Source of the DNA: Sipunculus nudus
Taxonomy: Eukaryota; Annelida; Sipuncula; Golfingiida; Sipunculidae
Assembly (NCBI GenBank): GCA_026874595.1
Contig: CM049306.1
Location: forward strand, 78,212,142 to 78,276,141
Direction: 5' to 3'
DNA: 64,000 bases
A program made the translations under genes and the position numbers. Below, one piece after another: positions 47,720-60,299 of the stretch. Below the pieces are notes generated by a model. It was not told the origin of the DNA, ran no database searches, and worked only from the letters and a program-made list of their open reading frames with translations. Each line of letters begins with the position of its first letter. Position 1 is the first letter of the stretch.

Positions 47720-49098
47720 TTTTAGTAAGAATGTATATACCCGTTAGAAATATCAAAATCTAAGATAAAAAAAACCTAATTTATAATATGCAATGTAAAG
47801 AAATATCTGTAAAAAATATGTTAGACAGTGTATATGTTACGTGGTCTTTGTTAAAGAGAATATTCTTCGGTATATATACTTGGTTTATAATAATCAATAG
47901 TGACTATTGGGTGATGGGTACGGATGCATTCTCATTACATGCTATAATCAAGCTTCGGGAGCTGAAATGAAGCACTAATGCAGTGTTCTGTGAAGGTAAC
48001 TGCGAAACTGACCTGGTGTTTTTCTGTTATTGTTTTATGACATATGTTTTATTACAATAATCGCATACCATGATAATGATATAATAATGGGACGCCTGTG
48101 AATGATATTTATGCGTGTTGATATATGATGAACATTGACCGGGTTTTGAAAATTCTCCAAACAACTATCACCTGTGACCGGAAATTGCGGCCCACTTATA
48201 CAACACTCTACGCGGATCCCCTAATGTCTAGTCAGATATCGTCATTCAAGAGGGACACTGATATATGAGAGCGCGATTCAGATAGAAAATAAGATACCTT
48301 GAATGATGTAGGAAATAAAACTGCCACTGTTATACCAATCAAATGGCGAATGGTGTGTTTCCTAGAAAGTAAGATTCTATTTTAAGGACAATAGGAAATC
48401 CCCATTCACTGCGTAAGACAACAAACAAAAACTATCCGCCTGGTTTAGATAATGGATTAATGTTCATTGTTCGCGAAGAAGCTGGCGTACGAAGGAAACG
48501 CTACTACTGGCTGTTGCGTGGGTAATTCTGGGAGCGAGTTAAAGAAGTTACCGAAAGTGTTACATAGACTTAGGCCTTGCCTTGAGCCGAGATGAGGTAT
48601 AACATGTTTTTATTTTTACATAATTATCCTAATGCATGCATAAGCTTTGATTGCTTTGCACAAAGGGAGACTTGAAAAAAAATATTATTATTAGAATATT
48701 GCCATACATGACTGTACCACAGATATACGTATGAGTTTCAGTGATTTTATTTTGAAAATAGAGTTTGACTCGGAGAGGAAGTTGTTTTGCCAATTAAATG
48801 AAAAAAATATGTTTAACCATATTAAGTTAATGCTACCAAAGGCAGTATAATTAAATTAGGTTAAATATGTAAGTACTCCATTATTGTACAGGTATTCCTG
48901 ATATGTTCCTTTCACTGAAATGTGTGCCTCTGCTGGAAAAGTTCATAAAGCACATTGGCCCTATTATGTTTTTATTGCTTAAAAGGATTTTCTTTCCCAC
49001 GGTGTGCAGAAGTCTTCTGTTTTGAATAATTATAAATTACTTTTCATGGACATGCGTATATTTTTTCTATATTCTCTCCTTTCCTGCATTCCTTTAAG

Positions 49099-49102
<4 letters not shown>

Positions 49103-49157
<55 letters not shown>
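49103..49157. repeat. (GA)n microsatellite
   Basis: About 27 GA units, independently expanded at the same block position as 29744-29787. Confidence 0.95.
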
Positions 49158-49161
<4 letters not shown>

Positions 49162-52100
49162 TTAGTAGTTAGCTTACCTGGGTCGGAAATATAGGAATCT
49201 TATCATGTGTATATGATCAACATATAGTTCAGTGTAACAAGAGAAAGAGGCTATCAGACATGTGACCAATATCATATTAATTGTAGCCCATATAAATTGG
49301 ATACTAGCTCTCATCTTTCAATTCAACATCTTATCATCTACTATAATGATTAAATTCGTTACAGTTACAATAACAAAAGCCCCCTCGTCGCCAATAAAGA
49401 GAAACAAATATCATTGTTATACATATGAAATCGAGGCAGTAGGGTAACAAGCAGACACATGCATGTCTGTCTTAGGGGATATTGATGTGGGTGTCTTGGT
49501 ATTTTTTTAGCACTTTTCATTTGCGACATTTTGAACATGACTCAGAAAAATTTGGGAAAGTAAACATCATTTCAGTCCTATATACCCTATTCATAGGTGA
49601 CCATGACCTGTATCCCTAAACATATCAATCATTACCTGCAAAAAAGGGGGACTCCATCAGTTAAAATACTGTAAGCTACCAACCACCCTTAACTGCTTAA
49701 CTGTTTATGATCCATATTGGTTTGATAAGCCCCTGTTAGACACTTCATCAGAAATCTTGTCCAATGCAACGCGTGCTACTTGTTGAAGCTCACGAATATT
49801 TTACATGATTCGATAAGTGATAATACTGAAATTGATGGTGCTAATTGTATTACCCCAAACGCAACATAATATACAAAGTTTATGTCATGTTGCCGTGATT
49901 ACAGACCATGTCCGGGTAAAAGACTAATTGAAGTTAACCAAATTAAATTTTTTTTCCATTTTGTACACAATTTTCAATATTGCCCATCCTTATTACCTAA
50001 TCTTTCATAAATTACTCGGTAATTTATACTTAAATGAACATGGTAGTTGATTGCATACTTTATAAATATTTATGACTCACAAGGATTACTTACACACTGA
50101 CATGATATGATTATACCTTTACCTTTTATTACATCTACACTGAAGAGAAACCACTACTGCTGTTTATTACATATGCTGACATACGACTTCATGTAAAATT
50201 TACTTGTTAACATGAATTAATTATAAGCGAACAGTGTAAATTAATTCTGTTTTTAAAGACATGGCCACTTGTACCCCGTTTTCATCGGGGCTATACTGCT
50301 AAAATTGTAATTGGCGGGTTGTGTGAACGTGACTTTGTTACAAGCTGGGAAAAATTGACATTGTCAGTTCTTACGAGAACAGTCTCAATCTGTGTTATAG
50401 ATAACCTTAAAAGAGGTTACACATCCAGCGAATGTATTTTATTGCCTGTATGGCCACCCTTTGTTGACACCTCATCATGGTTCTACAAAATAAACCTTGC
50501 AAAATTGCAAATAATCCTGTTGCAAACTGGCTGTTAGTTAAGGTCTAACCAAATTAATGATTTCCCTGAGAAAAAAAAATAATCAAGAAGGCAATGTAGG
50601 CCCTTTCCAGTTTCCGAACTTCTCTGGCTAAAGTGAAGAGTTTAGGAGATTACCACTTTTTGACCGAAATTAAATGAAACAAGTAACCAATTGGCTATGA
50701 CGCTCAGCTGAATGACGTATTGGGTGTGTATATGCATTTATTTGTTCGGAATTGAATGTTTTAAGGGCACCGTACATAGGCCTGTAATTTATACAAATTA
50801 GAGTCAGAATGATGTTTTCGGAAAGTAACTTTGAGAATATCCCCCACCGTGACTTTATATAAGGTTTCCATTTAGATTTTTCCAGGACGACCCTGGATAT
50901 TGATTTAGAAGTTAAGTTTTATCAATACGATTTGTGCCCTCTAACAGAACAATGTTAACTAAAGATTTGAGGTAAATATACGTTAACAATGGAAAATTAC
51001 AAATGGGGTCACTAGACTTCAGCCACCGATAAAACTAGATATGCTGAATGAATATACGAGGTTTGAGTATACCAGATGAAACCCTTTGAATCGTCTGTTC
51101 AGAGCTGTGGTTCAGGGAGACAAAGTAACATGCCTTACCAGAAAGCGTCAACATAATATTGTTTAAACATTGGTAATTTACGTGTGCATTACAAAGTTAA
51201 GCTATGCTATAGCTATGACTGACAATAATCGCATGCTTTGATAATGGTAAATTCTACATCAGTGGCACGTACATCTTGGAATGATATTTATGCGTGTTGG
51301 CATATGATGACTTGGTTTTGAAAATTCTCTAAACAACCATCGACTCTCACCGGAAGTTGCGGCCCACTTATACAACACATTAGGAAATACGCGTAAACCC
51401 AGATAAATGTCCAATCAGATGTCTATCAGCAGTAACACTGATAGCTGAGAGCGCGATTCAGATAGAAGCTAAGATACCTAGAATTGTGTAGGTGATAAAC
51501 TACCACTTTTATTGTAATCAAATGAAGCATGGTTTATTTCCCAAAAAGTTAGATTATATTATAACAACGCAATTTAGTCTTCCTTGAGAGCTTTTACAAA
51601 TTTAATAAAGTTAAAATGCCACAATCGGAAAGGAAGTGATTGACAACTGTGACTGGATGTGATTGATGCTGGGTACCTTCCTTGGATACCCTATCTAAAC
51701 ACTAAATTATCACCCAAGCCATTTTTTTTTTGCAGAACAGGGAGCACCCGACAACACAATAATATAATACCACCTGTTTTCATCCATACGCAATACAATG
51801 TAATATACGACCAGCGGCAGAAAGGACTATCTACTATACATATCGACTGTATATGTAAATTTTATACCTAAGCATATTTGCAACTGAATGAATTTATAGT
51901 TTGCAAATTAATTATGTACAATGATTAGTTAGTACATAGATTAATTAGCATTGTTAATAAGTTTGTGTATGCCTCCGTTATAAAAGTTTTTATAACGTAT
52001 CTGTCCTAAAATATTTTCATCGCCTAAACGTTTTTCTTGTAAAAAAATAATATCCTATTCATGGACGGGCGTAGATTATTTCTATGCTTTCTCCTTCCAG

Positions 52101-52446
52101 GTATCCTTCTTAAGCCGTATGAGAGAGATAATTGATTTTGGATGAGGCGCACCTAGTAGAGGAGAAATATTCGAATCTTTTCTTGTGTATTTTATGGGTA
52201 TAATAGGTTGTTCAAACCAGACTAAGATGCTTTCAGACCAATATTAAATTAACTGGAACCCTTATAATTTGCAGCCTTTCTCTTAAATATCTTATAATCT
52301 TCTATAATGATAAGATTTAACTTCGGTTGCAATATCATAACCCCACGTATCGCCATTAAAGAGTTATTCTTTATTACAAATTAACTTGAGTCGGTGAAAA
52401 ACGGGCACGTCAGGTCTAATTGGATACTGATGTGTTTGTCTACATG

Positions 52447-54190
52447 AGATGACTCAGGCATTGCATGAAATGACTAATATTTCCAGGAACTACGTGTAAT
52501 GCCTGGTTTTTAGGTAAGTCATTACACAAAATGCCTAATTTCTTGTAGGTTTACATGATACTGCTGAATGACAACTTACATGGCCGGGTGAAAATTAGTT
52601 TGTTTGTTTTTTTGCTGCTGTAACAAAGACGAAAGCATTTGAACATACCTCTATTGCAGCGTATGCACTATGTATCAAGTGCGAATAATATAATGCAATA
52701 TTTTTTTAGTTGATTTAGTACATTCTTCAAAGGTTTGTCATAATATAAATGACCCCTTTTAGTCATACTACTCTTTATTTATCTATATTATTCCATAATT
52801 TACCACTAAATGCCCTGATTCAATGTCCGCTCTCTGGATACCTTTATATGTCTCTTATACATAAAATGTGCATAGGAGGATCTACCGGCGATGATCGTTT
52901 CTTAATCGGCATTTTTTAATATTTAATACCCATATCAAAAGTATGACACTGAAAAATTATCGTGTAAACTATTAAAACGAAAAGTTCTATTCATTCATTC
53001 AATTTGAATAATATGTTGATGTACTGTATTTGCAATATACAAAATATTTTTAATCAGTCCCATTCATTAGAAAACCACAAACCAATCTCTTATAGATATA
53101 ATCTGTTTATAATCCAGAGGAAATGAAGATTTTGTGCAAAGCTAGAAAAACCTTCTTTGTTATGGGTAAACAATACAACCATTTGTATTCCAAAACGAAG
53201 GTTAACATTCGCCTAACCTAAATGATGTGGTTTACATCAAAGAGATTAAAGATCTGGGTACTAGTAATTGACTCGGACTGTGGGAGCTAATTGCCACAAT
53301 CAAGATATCTGAATGCAAAATGGTGGTATAAAATAAAAACAGAATATTATTATTTATTGAAGAATGGCGAAAAGAAATATATAAGGAGACCACAAATATC
53401 CGACTTTTCAATATATACCAGAAAAAAATGGGCTTAAAAATGCGGGTCATTTCAGTGGGTGGAAATTAATTTCGGCTTATTATCAAAAACACCATTTTTA
53501 TACCTAATTACAATATAAAAAATAGAAAGAATAATATTAAATTAAAATAAATAAATAAAGAATGACCAGGTATTTTGCATTGTTCTCATACATTTTATAA
53601 TATGATAGGGCGTTTGTAATAAGAGTCACTTAAAATAAAAAAAATAAATGTATAATGGTATCTGACATACTTTATCATTATGTAATAACCATGCCTGGAC
53701 TTGGGTCCTGGGTGGCTTTTTTTATTTACAAGTCGTAGAATAAGAAATATTTACCTCTTGGAATCAAGAAATATTGACAATTTAAGTTCGTTGCCATTAG
53801 CCATTTTCAGTGGGCGAACAACTGACAGGAGTTCATTTGTCATCATCAAGTGACAAGTGATAGACAAAACTCTGGTCAACTCTTTCCCTTCACTCAAGAG
53901 TAAATCAGTAGAGATGAGCATATCAGCAGCAATTGATTACTTCTGGTTCCCCCGTGGTGTGGATTGCTCAAATCTGAGCAGATCAATAACATTGAATTGA
54001 GATTAGATATTTTATCTTTATTTGCCTAAAACACATCAGGCAAATTATGTAATGATGATCACTAAATTTAGTAATTACACTTATTGCCTCGAGTTTTAGT
54101 AATTTATAAAATGTCTGAGTGAATCAGTCATTTCGTGTAATGCCTAAAATTTCAGTCATTTCACGTAATGAGTGAGTACACAAATTGCCT
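52447..54190. mobile_element. 1.7-kb insertion with inverted subterminal motifs
   Basis: The left end has actcaggcattgcatgaaatgact and cgtgtaatgcct. The right end has the inverted forms (agtcatttcgtgtaatgcct, agtcatttcacgtaatgagt) near 54125-54175. Array blocks resume on each side. The interior contains only decayed ORFs (72 aa at 53232-53450, minus). Probably a non-autonomous or decayed DNA transposon; superfamily not recognised. Confidence 0.5.
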
Positions 54191-57100
54191 GTAACATACA
54201 TATGACTCACGAGCATTATTTACATACTAATATGACATGATTGAAGCTTTTCCTTTTACCATTTATGACACCTAACCTGACGAGGTTCTAATACTATTAA
54301 TTACATACGTTTATTACATACTTCTTACAATATACACATATATGATAATATATGATGTGACTTAATTACAAGCGGTAAGGGTAGATAACCCTGCATAAGA
54401 ATATATAGTCACCGGAACCCCCGACTGGCGGCGCAGTTCCCACAATTTTTTTGGCCGGTTGTGCTACATTATATGGAACATATTTGTTCTGTCCTTTTTT
54501 TCCAAAGTCTCAGTCTAAGGGAATGATACCCAAAATAACCATTTGAACATCCAGGACATGTATTCAATGCCTGTATGACCACCACAATTGACACCTTACC
54601 ACGACAATAAACCAGAATTTCAAATAGTTCACCACATGATAGACCTTACGATCTTATAGTAATGATCAACCCAAATACAAAGCCTCCCACATAACAAATA
54701 ATAATTAAGAAGGCAGAAATGACCTTTTACAGTTTCCAATCTTCTTTGAACATGCTGAAGAGATTAAAACGAGACGTTTTCACCGAAATGAAATGAGCCC
54801 ATTGTGTTCGATGCTAACTGTTCTGAGGGCACTGTGCATTAGCCTGAAACTTACACAAATTATGTCATAGAGACCTTATTACCCACGCCGTGGAAGACGT
54901 TTGGTAGGGTCAATATATAAACCAAATTGGCAAAATGCTGTACAAGTGCTTATGATACTTCTCATGATTGAACATTTACCTCCGGTTTTTATCTTGAAAA
55001 AGATGGGTTTTTTTTCAATATTAAGAATATTGGCCACCGTGACTTACATTTACATTTTTTCCAGGACCACTCTGGATATAAAGTTAGAAGTTAATTTACC
55101 GATTACAATTTGTCCCCATAACACATCCACGTTTCGGAAATTGGCAGTCTCCAAAATGCAGGTAATAGACAAAACCGGTGGTACCACCTGTCATTATCAA
55201 GTGGTAAAACTAGTCAGAATAAATAAGCACACTGGGCTTCAGAACACTACAGCCTTACACTGAGAAGCTCATGGTCTAAACAAAAACAGGTGAATATACG
55301 TATACAATTGAAAAGAACAAGTGGCGCAAATAAAATGCAGCAACTAATAAAACAAGATATGAAAAATGAATGTACGAGATTTTAGGACACTAGATGATGT
55401 AAATAGTCTGTGGTTCAGGAAGACAAAATATTAAACATTAACAGAAAAGTCGTATGAATATGGGTGACCGTGGCTACATTACAAAATTAAGGCTACTAAG
55501 TATCATTCATATTTAAAATGTATTTTTTTTATAACTCAGATTGGCACACAGATCAATGATTATTGACCAACAAAAACAAATCCATTTTCACAGAACATGT
55601 AAACAAAAGTTCGAAACTGAAATATTATCAGACTGAATTTGAGTTATCTCTTTATCCCCGGAGTAAATGAATGGTTTAACTTGATATTAAATTATATTTT
55701 ATCTTTACGACTCTGTTACTTATTTATCTGCTTTACTTCCTTATCGGACCTGAAGCTCGAGAACGTATAACGCATCATTCATCATATCATGTTATAGAAC
55801 AGTCGCTTACATTATTCGCAGAAAGTTTACTTTTACAAATATTTGAAACAGGCCACTAGTTACCTCATAAAGGGAAATGCAGATACCATGCTATCGTATT
55901 CTATCATACGAACCTGGTGTATGACTAGCACACACCATAAGTGTTCCGTAAGTCACTTTTCTTAGATGATAATGAATGTGAGCCATGGTTTAAAAAAGGC
56001 ATGTACTACTCTATTTGTTACTGCGTACTGTTTGGATCTTACCCACTTATGTAATCATGCTCATAGTAAGATAACAACTCATATTGGAAATCAAACATAT
56101 TTTGTATAATTTCCTCTTTGTTTGTACTTTCAGTCAGCTTTCTTTCTGTGTTGTACAAAAACAACATCAAATTTAATATATATTGGTTGTAATATGACAT
56201 CAATGTTTTTTAATAAATGGTCATAAAATAACCACTGTGTTTCGCCGTATAAGAGCTATCCCTTAACCCTCTTACCGGTGCTGCAAACAGATTGAATAGA
56301 ATAGTTTGCTTGCCTAACATGTACATACTGGCGTGAATATTACATTCATTTATTATATGTACAATACGAAGTGATAACGATTATGTACGCAGGGCAGGTT
56401 AGCAGTTCCTTACAATCAGGATAAGTAGTACGTAGGCAATTGCGCCAGTTGTTAATCATGTCATTCACCGTGTTCTCTAATGCATTTATATACTTACACA
56501 CGGCTTTTGGCTGTAGCGGGTTAATAGGTTAAGAACAGAGGGCAATGCCTGTAATTGATTTTGATGTTTATTATCAGGAACATATCTGCCACAAATAGCC
56601 GGAAGGACAAGTCCTCTGTCACATAGCAATATTCTGCTAAACATTTTAGCATGTATTTACTGCCTGCACGCCACTAATTATTCATATGTCATCGTGACTC
56701 TGCAATGCAGTGTGAGGATACATAACAAAGAACCGGAATTTATGGTCTGCTCGTGACGATCCAAGCAAATGTTTAGAAAATGGGGACTCAGCACAAACAA
56801 ATGTGCTAGTAGAGCGCTTGGAGTGCAGTAGACTACATAACTCTTGCATTTAGAATTACAGGTTAGGAAGTAATTGGAGACTCCAAAACCGGCGTTTGCT
56901 TCGGTAGTAAGCGTATATTATTATGTTTTGAAGATTCTTTGAATCAAAATGAGGGGGCCTGCGCCGCCTCTAAAAGCGCCCTTGGCTGTATCATATTACA
57001 TATATATCTGAACAAAAATAATACTCTAGTTGTACAAATTGATCAGCACCAGTAACTTCATTGATTGTCAATAATCACGTCCTGTGATAAACCCGGTTAA

Positions 57101-57399
57101 TATATGACTGGTCTTTCAAAAGCACGTGTCTTTTAGACGGAGGACACTTCCAAGAAACTCTGTGACTGGTAACAAGAGCATATTGTTTAAGCCCAAGAAA
57201 ATCTTGCTTGAGATGGTACGAATAATGCATTGCCCAACCACAATTTAAAAAAAAAACTGTCTACCCAAAGAGAGACCTCTAGCAAAAAAAAAAAAAAAGA
57301 CCAGCTATAACCATGGCAATTTACCACATTCCACATGTTCATTTTGAATGATCACTGTGAATCCGGTGTAATACCTACTCTTCTCACCGTGAGTGTCTG

Positions 57400-57875
57400 T
57401 AGACAGACTGTCCCCAGAGAGCTGTGACTTAAGTATTGTGTTACATATTCTAGTGGGGATATAATTGCTAGCTGAATGTTTTCATAATTTATTGAGCATT
57501 AATATGGAGTATTATGTTTAGATAATATCATGAGACAATTGGTTAAAGGGCACACGTGTCTTGATAGATGTTAATTTAGTGGCAGTTTTGTTGTAAGAGA
57601 GCAGACGTATCTCACCTGATGTTAATTTCAGCACGGTTGAATTTAGACGGACCCGCCTCTGTTTTGGCGATCAGTAGTGTTTATGGTAGATTTCAAAGAA
57701 AGTGCACCTGTGTAAGCTAGATGTTCTCAGACGTTGTTACTAGTCGAGCAGTGATTGACGTTCGGCGTAATTTGGAGTAATGATTGGCCGGAGGACAATC
57801 GGGAGTTGTAACGTCAGCAAACATTTATAAGCAGTGGAGTTGGACTTTTCGGGACAAGGGGCCGTTTCAGTGTAT
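57400..57875. mobile_element. Insertion of about 475 bp, promoter-like
   Basis: Interrupts the array between gtgtctgtagacagac and the block starting near aatataatactttagg. It contains a TATA-like acatttataagcagtgg (57821-57837) followed by a G/C-richer stretch. It could be part of an LTR or another element. Boundaries are approximate and no target duplication was confirmed. Confidence 0.3.
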
Positions 57876-60299
57876 CATTGAAATATAATACTTTAGGATT
57901 AAAAAGCTATACATCCAATAGTAACTATTCGTTTGCACATATTATGTTACCCATAGTATGTTATTATCTTGGGCAAATCGACTGGTCAATGCAAATGCGA
58001 CAGTGAATACCGGATTAAATAATGTATATCGGTATATTCTTATTATATGGAAGCCACCGCAAATGTGTCAAGTTTTAACAAAGGATGTTTCCCGAAAGCA
58101 AGTACGCTAGAGCCCATAATAAAGCTCCACAGGCTTAATAGGAATACCTATCTTTCAGGGGCGGGAACTTCTGTATAATTTAGAATATACTAGGTGATTT
58201 ATTTGGGGTGTCATATGTATATCAAGTATATCTGAATTAGGTATTCAATTAAAAATATATTGGTGAGTGAATTGAATAAATACTGAATTTAACATGAACG
58301 TTCCTCATGAAACCAATTTTTAATGTGTGCGGACGTCGGATTTCCTTCGAGTTCTTATAGCCACAATCTCGATCTTTGGAAACAGTTACCCAAATAAGCA
58401 GTTGCACCTCCAGTAAATGTATTTACTCCAAAGCCACTTATTATAAACATGTCATCATGACTCTGCTGTAACTTCGCATGCTGTCAATGAGTCATATACT
58501 GTGACAAGCCCCTGTTAATATATAACTGATCTTGCAAGGGCATGGGTAAGTTACGCGGAGGATACTTCCCATAAACCCTGTCAGTGGTAACAAGGGCGAA
58601 TAGTTAAAGCTCATATCTTGCTTGTGTTGAGCAAATCGTATAATAATTGTTCTGCTTCTGATATTACATGATAACGTGAAATTGTAGTAAGATTGTACAT
58701 CCGTTTGACCTATCATAATCTAGAATGATAAAGCTTATCTATAATATGCACAGTAAATATACATTTGCACCTATTGTGTTAGACAGAGTATGTTTCCAAG
58801 TATTTGGAAAATGGAATATGGTTAATGCAAACTCAACTGTAAATAGTGGGTTATGTGTATGGATACATTCTTATAACATGAAATCAGACACAAGCAGATT
58901 ATGTCCATACAATATTTTTTTTTATGGTGAAAAGGACGCATGTGCTTATAATGAACCTTCATAAGCTTAATAGAAAGATCCTGTGTTCAGTGGCGGGAGC
59001 TGCAAAATTGGCCTAGTGTTTTTTTTTATATTGTCATATGACAGTTGTTATGACAATAACCGCATGCAGTGATAATGGTAATTGCCACAGCAGTGGGACA
59101 TCTGTGAATTATATTTATCCGTGTTGACATATGATGAAGATTGGGCTGGTTTTGAAAATTATCCAAACAGCTACCAACTCTCCCCGGAAGTTTTAGCAGA
59201 TTTATAAAACGCAATCGGAAATACGTGTATACGCATACAAACGTCCAATTGGATACCGTATGTAAACTGTGACGCTGACATTTGAGAACTTGATTTCGAT
59301 AGAAGTTGAGGGACCTGGAATAATTCAGGAAATAAACTGCCACTCTTAAAGCAAAAGACAGACCTTGTTTTTTTCCCAGAAAGTCAGATTTTTTTTAAGG
59401 TGAACGGGAATCCCCATTAAACGCGACATGCAACACACAGACACTGTTCCCCCCGTTTTGATATAAGATTAAGGTACATGTTTTACGCAAGTAAGTTTTG
59501 CTCTTATGGTTCAGGTATGAGCTGAACCCTACTTCTGCTTGTCACCTCGGGAATTCATGGAGCGTGCTAAACAAAGTAAAGCTTTTGAAAGTGGTAGCAT
59601 GGATTTGTGTCGAAAAGAGGCACATTATGATTGTATAATTATTCTTATGAATAATCTCTATTTTGTACATGCTTGTACCACAACTTTGAGTAAGTTTCAC
59701 TGATTGTTGTGTTGATATATGATGAACGTTGACCTGGATTTGGAAATTCCTCAAACAATCATCACCTGTCACTGGAAGTTCCGGCCCACTTTTACATCAC
59801 ACTACGCGCATGCCCAGACATATGTCCAATCAGATATTGTCTGTCAGCAGTGACACTGACATCTAAGAGCGTGCTTCAGACAGAAGATAAAGGACCTAGA
59901 AAAATGAAGGAAATAAACTCGAAACGAGAAATACCCATTAAATGCGTCATCAACACACAGACACAGCCTCACCTGTTTGGTTAATGGATTAACGTACATT
60001 GTAGGCATAGAAGGCTTTTCGCACCTCATGGTTGACGTATGAGTTAAAACTAGTACTACTGGTTGTAGCGTTGGTAATTCCCGGAGCGAATTAAACAATG
60101 TTAAAGGTATATCGACAGTGTAACAAGGACTTAGGTCTTGCTTTGTGTCGAGAAAAGGTGCAAAATGTTTTTTTTATTATTATATCATTTTCCTAACGCA
60201 TATTGTATGATTGCTTTGACCAAAGGGTGAATTAAATACAATGTTATCATAACATTATTAATTATGACTGTACCACAGATAAACGTGATATTTTATTTT

